A DNA stretch of 12,393 bases from Caldisericota bacterium (GTDB lineage Bacteria > Caldisericota > Caldisericia > Cryosericales > Cryosericaceae), in contig JAPLGI010000177.1 in assembly GCA_026390245.1 (NCBI GenBank), positions 1-12,393 on the forward strand, written 5' to 3'. Shown here piece after piece: positions 1 to 7,200 of the stretch. The position numbers and the translations under genes were made by a program. Under the pieces are notes generated by a model. That model saw nothing but the letters and a program-made list of their open reading frames with translations. It was not told the DNA's origin and ran no database searches. The first letter of the stretch is position 1; the number at the start of each line of letters is the position of its first letter.

Positions 1-639
1 AAGGTCACGAGCTGGGTTGATCGAATAGCCGCTCGGTCCACCAAGGGAGAGGCCGACGGCAAGAACGGTACCACCGACGATCAAGACGCCGAGGTTGTCT
101 TTGAGACCCATGTTCTTGGAGTCACCAGATGCAAGAATACCACAGAGCAGGATGGCGGTGCCGACGATTTCAGCGATGCAGGCATTGAGCAAGCTGTAGG
201 GGCCGGCTGACGCAGCAGCTCCAGCTCCCCAGAACGTCTGGCCAAAGGTCGAGCCAGGCCCGGTAGCCCACACGTTCGGCATGCCGGCAGCTTTGAGGCC
301 GTCAAGGTAGACAAGGTAGACGCCGAAGGCGCCAAGGAAGGCACCGACCATCTGGGCGATCCAGAAGGGAATGACCTTTGCCCATGAGAAGCCGCGCTTT
401 ACGGCCATGGCAAGGGTAACGGCGGGGTTCAGATGTGCACCGGAAACGCCACCAGAGATGTACACGGCGATGATAACAGCCATTGCCCATCCGATTGTAA
501 TGGTGTTCCAGTTGTAGCCACCAGCAGCAACGCGGGGGGCAAGACCAACGTTGGCGACAACACCGTCGCCGAGCAGAATCAGGACAAAGGTTCCAAACAC
601 TTCACCGATCAATTCTCCAAACAGACCGTTCTTCTTCAT
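1..639 (-). CDS. glpF: Glycerol uptake facilitator (aquaglyceroporin), C-terminus cut by window edge
   Basis: Inner-membrane channel of the MIP/aquaporin family that lets glycerol and similar small polyols diffuse into the cell. The visible 213 residues start MKKNGLFGEL and hold both signature loops: NPA at residues 71-73 in GAHLNPAVT and NPA at 208-210 in GYSINPARD. The Asp after the second NPAR (D212) marks the glycerol branch rather than water channels. Aligning by eye with E. coli GlpF puts W51, G196, Y205 and R211 at its selectivity-filter positions (W48, G191, F200, R206), also glycerol-like. Only the last membrane helix and tail are missing. The ATG start is preceded by AAAGGAGA at good spacing. 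The gene follows dhaM in the same direction after 258 bases, which fits a glycerol/dihydroxyacetone pathway. Family very sure; exact substrate inferred. Confidence 0.93.
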   Translation of the reverse strand, partial: MKKNGLFGELIGEVFGTFVLILLGDGVVANVGLAPRVAAGGYNWNTITIGWAMAVIIAVYISGGVSGAHLNPAVTLAMAVKRGFSWAKVIPFWIAQMVGAFLGAFGVYLVYLDGLKAAGMPNVWATGPGSTFGQTFWGAGAAASAGPYSLLNACIAEIVGTAILLCGILASGDSKNMGLKDNLGVLIVGGTVLAVGLSLGGPSGYSINPARDL

Positions 640-646
640 TCTGCTG

Positions 647-654
647 TCTCCTTT
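647..654 (-). promoter_or_regulatory. Ribosome-binding site of glpF
   Basis: AAAGGAGA on the minus strand, 7 bases before the ATG at 639. It fixes the glpF start; no competing in-frame start with a better site was seen nearby. Confidence 0.7.
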
Positions 655-664
655 GCGTGCAGGG

Positions 665-692
665 ATCGTACTACTTGTAGAAACCCAGTCAA
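665..692 (-). promoter_or_regulatory. Possible sigma-70-type promoter for glpF
   Basis: On the minus strand TTGACT (687-692) is followed after 16 bases by TACGAT (665-670). The predicted transcript start near 657-659 leaves a very short leader that still includes the AAAGGAGA ribosome-binding site at 647-654. The -35 matches 5 of 6 and the -10 matches 4 of 6 consensus bases, so it is only suggestive; glpF could also be read from the dhaM promoter. Confidence 0.35.
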
Positions 693-897
693 CAATGGTT
701 CTTGAAGCACGGACTTCCTGTCAACAACGCCGATCTCCCGTTTGCCTCCTTTCCTCTTCGACATCACCAGCTATAGGAACCCGGCACCAGGAGATTGCGG
801 TAACCTGCCACATTCCCCATTGTCGACACGATAACCCATTCGTCAAATTGTGCAAGCGCTGCCATCGGCCGGGTGTCAATGGACAGCGGGTCTGGCC

Positions 898-3411
898 TCA
901 CTGCAAGCCAAGCCGTTTCTTGACGAGGACCCTGACAGCTGCTGCACTTTCCAGCTCCAGGCTTTCTGCCGCGAGGTCGCGCAGCGCGGCGATGTCCAGC
1001 GTTCGTGCAAGGCTTTTTGCGGCTGGGATCGATCCAGGAGCCATGCTCAGCTCCTTGACCCCGAGACCGAGCAGTATCGGCATCGCCAAGGGGTCGCCGG
1101 CCAGTTCTCCACAGACACCTACCCATTTGCCAGCCTGGCCGGCGCCCCGTACGGTCCGGTCCACAAGCTGAAGCACGGCTGGATGCAGAGCATCCTGCAG
1201 ATAGGCGACGTCGGCATTGCCACGTTCCGCGGCCATCGTGTACTGCGTCAGGTCATTCGTGCCAATGCTGAAGAAGTCCACCTCATCGGCAAGTATCGGA
1301 GCAAGAAGGGCTGCCGACGGTATCTCCACCATGATGCCAACGTCGACATTGGGAGCAACCTGCATACCACGCACCAAGAGCTCCTCACGTGCCTCTTTCA
1401 GAAGAGCCCGGGCACGGCGCAACTCACCAATGTCCGCGACCATCGGGAACATGACTTTGATGTTGTGGCCTGCAGACGCCCGAAGAATTGCCCTCAACTC
1501 AGCCTTGAAGAAGTCCGGCTGGTCCAGGCAGAGACGCAATGCCCGCTTTCCCAGAAACGGGTTCTGCTCCTCCTTCTGGGGCAGATAGGCAAGCGGCTTG
1601 TCGCCTCCCACGTCCAGCGTTCTGATAATCAATGGACGCTGTTCCATGACATCAGCTATTTCCCGGTAGACTGCAGCCTGTTCATCCTCCTGTGGCATGT
1701 CGGTCCGGTTGAGAAAGAGAAACTCCGACCGCAGAAGCCCCACACCGTCGGCTCCCGAATCCAACGCTGCCCGTGCGTCCGCTGCAGAACCGATATTGGC
1801 CACGATCTCCACCGCGATTCCGTCTTTACTCACGGCTGGCAGACGGCTCGATTGCAGGGCCACGGCCTGCCGACTGCGCCATTCCGCGATCTTTTCCTGG
1901 TATGCTGCGGAAACCTGCGGAGACGGAGAAGTCCACACCTGGCCTGTTGATCCGTCCACGATAAGGGGTGTCCCTTCAGCGATCTTTCCAAGAGCTTCAC
2001 CACAGCCAAGCGCTGCCGGAATGCCCAGGGTCCGCGCAAGGATGGCGCTGTGCGACGTCGGACCGCCCTTTTCTGTGCAGACGCCGAGGACCAGAGCGCG
2101 GTCGAGCCTCGCCGTGTCAGAGGGCGACAAATCTGCCGCAATGAGAATCCCGGGGGCCGCAATATCCAGCGTGGCTGCTCCCCCGCTCAGTTGAACAAGC
2201 ACTTGCCGGCCGATGTCCGCCACGTCGGCGGCACGGGCGCGCATGTAGTCGTCTTCGATCTTGCCGAACTCGACCAGCGCATCTCGAATTGCTTCGCTCC
2301 AGGCCCATCCAGCATTCCTGTGTCCGTCGAGAATGGCCAGCCGCACTTTTTCCAGAAGGTCCGGGTCACCCAGGAACATGAGGTGAGCATCAAAAATCGC
2401 TGCCTCATATGTCGTCGCGGACTTCGACAGTTGTGTGTGCAGCCGCTTGGTCGAGGCTCGCACGACTTCCAGCGCTTCCGACAGGCGCTGCCATTCTGCC
2501 TCGGGGTCGCTTGCTGTAGCGTGATCGATTTCTGGTTGGACCAGCTTCAGGACAATCGCCGGACCTGCCGCGTAGCCAGGCGAAGCGGGAATGCCAAGGA
2601 GGCCTCCTTCAAATGTTGCGCTGCTGTTTCTGGCCGTGACTTCCGGAACCAGTGGTGCCGACGTTTCTTCGCTTTCGCCAAAGTCGTTTGCGGCCGCCTG
2701 TTTCAGCGCATCAATGGCGGCGGACGCATCGTGTCCCGAGGCCCATATGTGAATCATCTCTCCCTGCCGCAACCCCATGCTCGCAACGGCATTGATGCTC
2801 TTTGCATTGGATCGTCTTGCCTCATTGCCCGCTCGCGCGACCTGCACACTCGATGCGAAGCGTCCGGCTGTCTGCACAAACGTCGCCGCCGGCCGCGCAT
2901 GAAGCCCGAGCCTGTTCCGTATTTCGATCAGCGCATCGGCAGTGGCACCTTCCGTGACCTCCAGGCTTGGCTGTTCCTGGGTTGCGCCGGTCTCCTCGGG
3001 CACCGAGAGCTGGGCCGCCTTGTTGCCCAGAGAGCCGACTGCTTCTGCCCGCACCTGCTCGAGGGTCCCTCCAAGGCTTGCCTGTACCGCGGCGGAAACC
3101 GCGCCTTCGACAATGGGCGCAGAACTCAGCATGAACCTGGCCCTCCTGTCCGTGGGCAGGAACTCGAGGGCCATCTCCGCGCTCAGGACCGCGCTGCCCA
3201 TATCCATCAGCACGAGCACGCCATCCTCGCTGTAGGCCTGCTCCATCGCCTTGGCTATCTCCTCGGCGTTGGTCCCAAGTGGAGAGTCCTCGTCGCCGGT
3301 GCCGGCAGCTGTCGCGATAATGAGTGGAGACTGCTGCGTCATGAGCCGTGCCAGTTCAGCAGCTCCCCTTGCAAGAGAAGGGCTGTGGGAAACAAGTACC
3401 AGGTTCACCAT
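898..3411 (-). CDS. dhaM: DhaM-type PTS phosphoryl donor: EIIA(DHA)-HPr-complete Enzyme I fusion
   Basis: An 837-residue cytoplasmic phosphorelay in one chain. Residues 1-125 are a mannose-family EIIA like DhaM (MVNLVLVSHS, with H9 the expected phospho-site). Residues 158-247 are HPr (GLHARPAA, phospho-His H171; S205 in NAKSIN at the regulatory-serine position). Residues 268-837 are Enzyme I: swivel motif GGPTSHSAILAR with H454, then the PEP-binding barrel with R561 (LLRSEF), RTLDVGGDK at 597-605, SIGTNDLTQY at 715-724 and active Cys767 in VCGELAGD. E. coli DhaM (about 470 residues) has only a shortened EI part; here EI looks complete, so PEP could feed the relay directly. The final acceptor should be ADP bound to DhaL, which works with DhaK; neither gene is in the window. 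The start at 3411 is chosen because GAGGTGA precedes it and the protein then begins exactly at the family N-terminus; an upstream in-frame ATG at 3576 would add 55 unrelated residues. Confidence 0.93.
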   Translation of the reverse strand: MVNLVLVSHSPSLARGAAELARLMTQQSPLIIATAAGTGDEDSPLGTNAEEIAKAMEQAYSEDGVLVLMDMGSAVLSAEMALEFLPTDRRARFMLSSAPIVEGAVSAAVQASLGGTLEQVRAEAVGSLGNKAAQLSVPEETGATQEQPSLEVTEGATADALIEIRNRLGLHARPAATFVQTAGRFASSVQVARAGNEARRSNAKSINAVASMGLRQGEMIHIWASGHDASAAIDALKQAAANDFGESEETSAPLVPEVTARNSSATFEGGLLGIPASPGYAAGPAIVLKLVQPEIDHATASDPEAEWQRLSEALEVVRASTKRLHTQLSKSATTYEAAIFDAHLMFLGDPDLLEKVRLAILDGHRNAGWAWSEAIRDALVEFGKIEDDYMRARAADVADIGRQVLVQLSGGAATLDIAAPGILIAADLSPSDTARLDRALVLGVCTEKGGPTSHSAILARTLGIPAALGCGEALGKIAEGTPLIVDGSTGQVWTSPSPQVSAAYQEKIAEWRSRQAVALQSSRLPAVSKDGIAVEIVANIGSAADARAALDSGADGVGLLRSEFLFLNRTDMPQEDEQAAVYREIADVMEQRPLIIRTLDVGGDKPLAYLPQKEEQNPFLGKRALRLCLDQPDFFKAELRAILRASAGHNIKVMFPMVADIGELRRARALLKEAREELLVRGMQVAPNVDVGIMVEIPSAALLAPILADEVDFFSIGTNDLTQYTMAAERGNADVAYLQDALHPAVLQLVDRTVRGAGQAGKWVGVCGELAGDPLAMPILLGLGVKELSMAPGSIPAAKSLARTLDIAALRDLAAESLELESAAAVRVLVKKRLGLQ

Positions 3412-3460
3412 GGCTTCACCTCGAATTTCACCGATGGAATGCGCTGCGTGTTCTGTTTCG

Positions 3461-3488
3461 ACTATAACGAACATGGCGGGAATGTCCA
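3461..3488 (-). promoter_or_regulatory. Possible sigma-70-type promoter for dhaM
   Basis: On the minus strand TGGACA (3483-3488) and TATAGT (3461-3466) are separated by 16 bases, each matching 5 of 6 consensus bases. The predicted start near 3454 gives a leader of about 43 bases before the ATG at 3411, with a GAGGTGA ribosome-binding site just upstream of the ATG. It would fire away from the phoB promoter in the same 164-base divergent gap. No Pho-box-like repeat was seen in this gap. Confidence 0.45.
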
Positions 3489-3535
3489 ATGCACGCTGGG
3501 CCCCTTGTTGTTGCGGGACAAGCCGCCGCAGTTTC

Positions 3536-3566
3536 TTGACTTTCTGCAGCAATGTCCTGATAGTAT
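3536..3566 (+). promoter_or_regulatory. Possible promoter of phoB (extended -10)
   Basis: TTGACT (3536-3541) lies 19 bases before TAGTAT (3561-3566), and TGA directly before the hexamer makes an extended -10 (TGATAGTAT). Transcription would begin near 3573, so the ATG at 3576 would be almost leaderless, while the strong ribosome-binding site at 3594-3601 would lie in a short normal leader. Spacing is longer than ideal and the call is tentative. Confidence 0.4.
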
Positions 3567-3575
3567 GAGTCAGCA

Positions 3576-4295
3576 ATGCAGATGGAGACGCCCGGAGGTG
3601 AGATCATCAGACGCATAGCTGTGCTTGAGGACGAGGATGACATCCGGGAACTGATCGGCCTGTACCTGAAGAGAGATTCCATGGAGCCGGTCCTGTTCGC
3701 ATCCCCGGTCGCGTTCCTTGCGTGGCTCGACGTCCAGAGAACACCCCCGGACCTTCTGATTCTCGACCTCATGATGCCCGAGCTGTCCGGTGCCGATGTC
3801 ATCAAGGCGGTGCGCAAGCGCCCGTCCTGTGACAACATGCCCATCGTCGTGTGCAGTGCCCGGGCTGCCGAGAGCGATGTCATCCTCACGCTGGGCCTGG
3901 GAGCGGACACGTACGTCCGCAAGCCGTTCAACCCCCATGAGCTTGTGGCTCAGGTGAGCGCCATGCTGCGCCGCGCGCAGGCGGGTCCTGCCGTGTCCCG
4001 GCTCACGACAATGACTGCCGGACCCATCGCTGTCGACCCAACCCGCAAGACCGCCAGTGTGGACGGAAAGCCGATCGACCTGACGCCCGCTGAGTATCAC
4101 ATCCTGACGTTGCTGGTTGAGCGCAAGGGTTCTGTCGTCTCGCGCGAAGACCTGTTGCGAGCCACCGGCGAGACCGATGCCCTGGAACGCGTCGTCGACG
4201 TCCACATCACCAGCATCCGCCGAAAACTCAGCTACGCAGCCCACCTGCTGCGCACATCTCGCAGTTTCGGGTACTACGTCGAGGAGGATGCGTGA
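3576..4295 (+). CDS. phoB: Phosphate-regulon response regulator, OmpR/PhoB family
   Basis: DNA-binding response regulator of 239 residues, presumed to be phosphorylated by the adjacent PhoR and to bind Pho boxes. The receiver domain spans about residues 12-134: acidic pair E18/D19, phospho-acceptor D64 in LILDLMMPE, switch residue S94 in VVCSAR, and K116 in VRKPF. A winged-helix DNA-binding domain follows at about 147-237 (GKPIDLTPAEYHIL; recognition-helix region VVDVHITSIRRKL; terminal hairpin FGYYVE). Start is uncertain: ATGs at 3576 and 3582 have no ribosome-binding site, while GGAGGTGA at 3594-3601 is ideally placed for an ATC codon at 3606, which would give the canonical N-terminus RRIAVLEDE. 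The stop overlaps the phoR start by 4 bases. The phosphate role rests on phoR and pst neighbours; the protein itself shows only the OmpR class. Called PhoP in Gram-positive bacteria. Confidence 0.93.
   Translation: MQMETPGGEIIRRIAVLEDEDDIRELIGLYLKRDSMEPVLFASPVAFLAWLDVQRTPPDLLILDLMMPELSGADVIKAVRKRPSCDNMPIVVCSARAAESDVILTLGLGADTYVRKPFNPHELVAQVSAMLRRAQAGPAVSRLTTMTAGPIAVDPTRKTASVDGKPIDLTPAEYHILTLLVERKGSVVSREDLLRATGETDALERVVDVHITSIRRKLSYAAHLLRTSRSFGYYVEEDA
3594..3601 (+). promoter_or_regulatory. Strong Shine-Dalgarno sequence inside the phoB reading frame
   Basis: GGAGGTGA is fully complementary to the usual 16S rRNA tail, yet lies 18 bases downstream of the first phoB ATG. The only codons at correct distance in frame are ATC (3603, 3606) and, further away, ATA (3615). 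It is either the real phoB ribosome-binding site serving a non-ATG start or a coincidence within the coding sequence. Confidence 0.5.
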
Positions 4296-6079
4296 TCAAA
4301 AGTCGACCGTACTCTCTCCGCGTGCTGAGTACCATCCTCATCGTGGCTGGACTCGTGCTTGCGACTGCATTGGCAACCGTTGCCGTGTCCGTGCATGCCC
4401 AGGCGAACCTGGACGAGACCAGCCGACTCGAGGCCTCCGCTCTGCTGTTGTCCAGCAGGTATCTCGCAGCTGTCCAAGCCGGCAGTCCAGTTGCCCCATT
4501 GGTCCAGGGGGACCTTCCTGCAGGACTCAGACTGACCATTCTGGATGCCGGCGGTTCAGCCGTCGCCGATTCGAACTTCGAACCGGGCTCGGTCGCGCGC
4601 CGCATCGCCGATCCCGAAGTGAAACAGGCCGCTGCTACCGGTTTGGGCGTGGCCGTGTCTTACCGCATCGAATCGGGACAGCGCGAACGCACTGTCTGTG
4701 TTGCGATAAGGGACTCAAGCCTGCTCATTGGCTTTGGGGCTGCAAGTTCACCGGTCGGCCTGACCTGGCAATCGACATCGGGGACACTCTCCTGGGCTCT
4801 GCCTGTTCTGCTCTTCGTCAGCGCACTGTGGCTCCTCCTGGCAGTCATGCTTGCACGCATGGCCGCCAAGCCGATTGCGGACCTCGCCGATGCTCTGGAA
4901 CGCCGTTCCGTGCAGAGTCTGGCGGGCCTCGCCATGCGTGCCGACGTCACCGAACTCGGGCGAGCGCAGAAAGCAAGCTATGCATTGCTGCAGGAGAGTG
5001 ATGAGCTCGCCCGGCGAGAACACACTCAGTCGCTGGCGCTGTCCGCTGTGATCGATGCCGTTCCACAGGCAATTGCCATCCTTGACGACTCAAGCACTGT
5101 CCTTTCGGCCAATACGCAGTTCGAACGCCTCTTTGGCGGGGGTTCCCTTCCTGCTGTCGGGCGCAATGTCGCTGAGCTGGTGACACTCCCCGAATGCCTG
5201 GCGGCCATCAATCGCTGCATCGCCGAACGTCAGGCGCAGACCATCGTCACGGAGGACCGCGGTCGATACTACTCCTGCAGTGTCCACCGGCTCGATGAGA
5301 AGACGTTCCGCAAGCGGCGCGCCCTGGTTGTCCTGGAGGACATCACCGACGCCATGGCGTTGCCGCGCATCAAGGCCGATTTCGTCGCCAACGCTTCACA
5401 TGAACTCAAGACCCCGTTGACCGCTATCCGGGGATACCTGGAGCTCCTGCGGGAGGAACCAGGCAACGCTCACTACCTCGACATCCTCGAGCGGAACGTC
5501 GACCGTCTCATCGCGCTTTCGTCCGACATCTCGCTGCTCTCCCGACTTGAGAACAAGGCACCAGAGATCGAACTCGTGGACGTCAGCGAACTGCAGCATG
5601 ACTTGGCAGAGCTCTTCGATAGACAGGGGCGCGATACCGGTGTCGCCCTGAGGTTTTCGGTCGACAGCGAAGGTCGGTTTCTGTACGGTGACCGCCTGAT
5701 GCTACTGCAGATGTTCATCAACCTGATCGAGAACTCCTATCGCTTCACTCAAGCTGGTGCGATCACGGTGTCCGCCAGTGCGGACGATTCCCATATCATC
5801 CTCGGCATTTCCGATACTGGACAGGGAATCCCTGCCGGGGATCTGCCGCGCATCTTTGAGCGATTCTACTCCCATGCCAGCGACCATGGACGCCCCGGCA
5901 CGGGCCTCGGCCTGGCCATCGTCAAACGCATCGTCCTGGCCCACAATGGGACGATAGGCGTCGAGAGTACGCCCGGCAAGGGAACGGCTTTTGCTATTCG
6001 CATCCCCAAGAACCTTGGGCCCCGCAGGCCTGACGCAGGACCTGGACAACTATCCAGCACGAAGAGGGAGGATCCATGA
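4292..6079 (+). CDS. phoR: Phosphate sensor histidine kinase, PhoR type
   Basis: Membrane-bound sensor kinase of 595 residues that should phosphorylate the PhoB encoded just before it. Layout: transmembrane helix about 11-34; an extracytoplasmic region of about 130 residues (35-165); second helix about 167-189; HAMP-like linker about 190-240; PAS domain about 248-350 (VIDAVPQAIAILDD); HisKA domain with H370 in FVANASHELKTPL; ATPase domain with N-box N477/N481 (INLIEN), G1 DTGQGI (508-513), F-box FERFY, and G2 GTGLGLAIV (536-544). All catalytic motifs look intact. It uses a GTG start preceded by GAGGAGG, overlapping the phoB stop (GTGA), so the two are translationally coupled. The stop overlaps the pstS1 ATG in the same way. 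The kinase class is certain; the signal sensed is inferred from the pst neighbours. Confidence 0.94.
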   Translation: MIKSRPYSLRVLSTILIVAGLVLATALATVAVSVHAQANLDETSRLEASALLLSSRYLAAVQAGSPVAPLVQGDLPAGLRLTILDAGGSAVADSNFEPGSVARRIADPEVKQAAATGLGVAVSYRIESGQRERTVCVAIRDSSLLIGFGAASSPVGLTWQSTSGTLSWALPVLLFVSALWLLLAVMLARMAAKPIADLADALERRSVQSLAGLAMRADVTELGRAQKASYALLQESDELARREHTQSLALSAVIDAVPQAIAILDDSSTVLSANTQFERLFGGGSLPAVGRNVAELVTLPECLAAINRCIAERQAQTIVTEDRGRYYSCSVHRLDEKTFRKRRALVVLEDITDAMALPRIKADFVANASHELKTPLTAIRGYLELLREEPGNAHYLDILERNVDRLIALSSDISLLSRLENKAPEIELVDVSELQHDLAELFDRQGRDTGVALRFSVDSEGRFLYGDRLMLLQMFINLIENSYRFTQAGAITVSASADDSHIILGISDTGQGIPAGDLPRIFERFYSHASDHGRPGTGLGLAIVKRIVLAHNGTIGVESTPGKGTAFAIRIPKNLGPRRPDAGPGQLSSTKREDP

Positions 6080-7134
6080 GATACATCAAGCGTATCGCCG
6101 CGTACGTACTGATCTGCGGTCTTCTGTTCGTGACGGCCGGCTGCAAGACTGCTCCAGGGGCTCCCGTCAAGGATCTCGCCGTCGCCGGCTCCACGTTTGC
6201 CGAGCCCTTATATGTCAAGCAGCTCGACGCCTGGTATCAGAAGACACAGGTGAAAGCTGTCTATGGAGCCCTGAGTTCGTCCGGTGCACTGCGCGCATTG
6301 CAGGACCGGACGATCGACATCGGCGCGACCGATCTCCTGCTGAGCACTGAGGAGCAGGCGCGCCTGCCCGGATCGGTACTCGCGATCCCCACGTGTCTTG
6401 GCGCCGTGGCCATCTGCGTCAATCTGCCGGGCAACCCGGCACTGCGCATGGATGCCGCTCTCCTTTCAGCGGTCTTCCGCGGCGATGTCAGGACATGGAA
6501 TGATGCCCGCATCGCAGTGCTGAACCCGATGGTGAAGCTGCCGGACGCGCCTGTCGTCGTCCTGCACCGGGCAGATGGCTCGGGCACAACAGACATCTTC
6601 ACTACCTACCTCGCCGCTGCCGACCAGACCTGGAATGACAAGGTCGGGGCTGGACAGCTTGTGGCGTGGCCGGCCGGCGTCGGCGTCAAAGGAAATGCGG
6701 GCATGGCAGCCATGCTGCGCCAGACGACCGGTGCCGTCGGCTATCTGGAATATACCTTTGCAGTGCAGTCGGGCCTGACGTGTGTCGCTCTGCGCAACCG
6801 CTCTGCAGCATTCGTCCTGCCGAGCGTTGCCTCCATCCAGGCTGCCGTCCCTCCTGACGCGACCGCAGACCTTCAGGGCACGCTGCTGAACCGACCGGGG
6901 GCAACTTCGTATCCCATCGTCAGTTTCACGTGGCTCGTGTTCTACAAGGACCAGGCATACGACGGTCGCTCGCGCGAGCGGGCTGTGGCTATCTACGACC
7001 TGGTGTCCTGGATCCTTGGCGACGGTCAGTCACTGGCCGAGCCACTCCAATACAGCAGCTTGCCCGACAGCGCCCGGAAGGCGGCTGCCACCCTCCTCGG
7101 ACAGATCTCTTGGCAGGGAAAGCCGGTCAAATAG
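6076..7134 (+). CDS. pstS: Phosphate-binding lipoprotein PstS, divergent paralogue 1
   Basis: Periplasmic-type or surface substrate-binding protein of the Pst phosphate transporter, 352 residues. A lipoprotein signal peptide ends in FVTAGC (lipid anchor Cys23). The phosphate pocket can be traced from E. coli PstS: T40/F41 in AGSTFAEP, S68 in the SSSG loop, D86 in DIGATD, and R165 with S169-G170-T171 in HRADGSGTT. It differs from the two following copies in the second loop (ALSSSGAL where they have GIGSGGGI) and at many other sites. The ATG overlaps the phoR stop (ATGA) behind a GGGAGG site, so it is translated together with phoR rather than from its own signal. This may mean a role tied to sensing, or low constitutive supply; that is inference. 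No terminator is seen after it. Confidence 0.92.
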   Translation: MRYIKRIAAYVLICGLLFVTAGCKTAPGAPVKDLAVAGSTFAEPLYVKQLDAWYQKTQVKAVYGALSSSGALRALQDRTIDIGATDLLLSTEEQARLPGSVLAIPTCLGAVAICVNLPGNPALRMDAALLSAVFRGDVRTWNDARIAVLNPMVKLPDAPVVVLHRADGSGTTDIFTTYLAAADQTWNDKVGAGQLVAWPAGVGVKGNAGMAAMLRQTTGAVGYLEYTFAVQSGLTCVALRNRSAAFVLPSVASIQAAVPPDATADLQGTLLNRPGATSYPIVSFTWLVFYKDQAYDGRSRERAVAIYDLVSWILGDGQSLAEPLQYSSLPDSARKAAATLLGQISWQGKPVK

Positions 7135-7149
7135 CGGACTTCCTTGCAC

Positions 7150-7188
7150 TTAACATAATCTGAACAGGACCCGAACACGAAGCAAACA
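7150..7188 (+). promoter_or_regulatory. Pho box array (four hexamers, 11-bp phasing) upstream of pstS2
   Basis: TTAACA (7150-7155), TGAACA (7161-7166), CGAACA (7172-7177) and CAAACA (7183-7188) are spaced exactly 11 bp, one helical turn, each with a 5-base gap. This is the layout of PhoP/PhoB boxes, and the hexamers resemble the TTAACA-like repeats known for Bacillus PhoP. The position between pstS1 and pstS2, downstream of phoBR, fits activation of pstS2 on phosphate starvation. A weak -10 candidate TAGACT is at 7197-7202. No other function was seen for these bases. Confidence 0.75.
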
Positions 7189-7200
7189 TGCCTTTCTAGA

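Noticed and set aside
820..830. TGTCGACA palindrome downstream of dhaM as an operator
   Set aside because: An isolated 8-base palindrome with no repeat elsewhere and no promoter next to it; expected by chance.
3412..3576. Upstream ATG (3576) extending dhaM by 55 residues
   Set aside because: The extension is unlike DhaM, covers the candidate promoter, and the ATG at 3411 has a GAGGTGA site and begins exactly at the family N-terminus.
2050..3618. Long open frame on the plus strand opposite dhaM (about 520 codons), and another at 850-1950
   Set aside because: They lie antisense to a gene with complete EIIA, HPr and EI motifs, show no recognisable domain, and are rich in Arg, Cys and His as expected for antisense frames in GC-rich DNA.
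3570..4244. 224-codon minus-strand frame opposite phoB, and a 167-codon one at 3428-3931
   Set aside because: Antisense to clear receiver and winged-helix motifs; no domain of their own and no ribosome-binding site noted.
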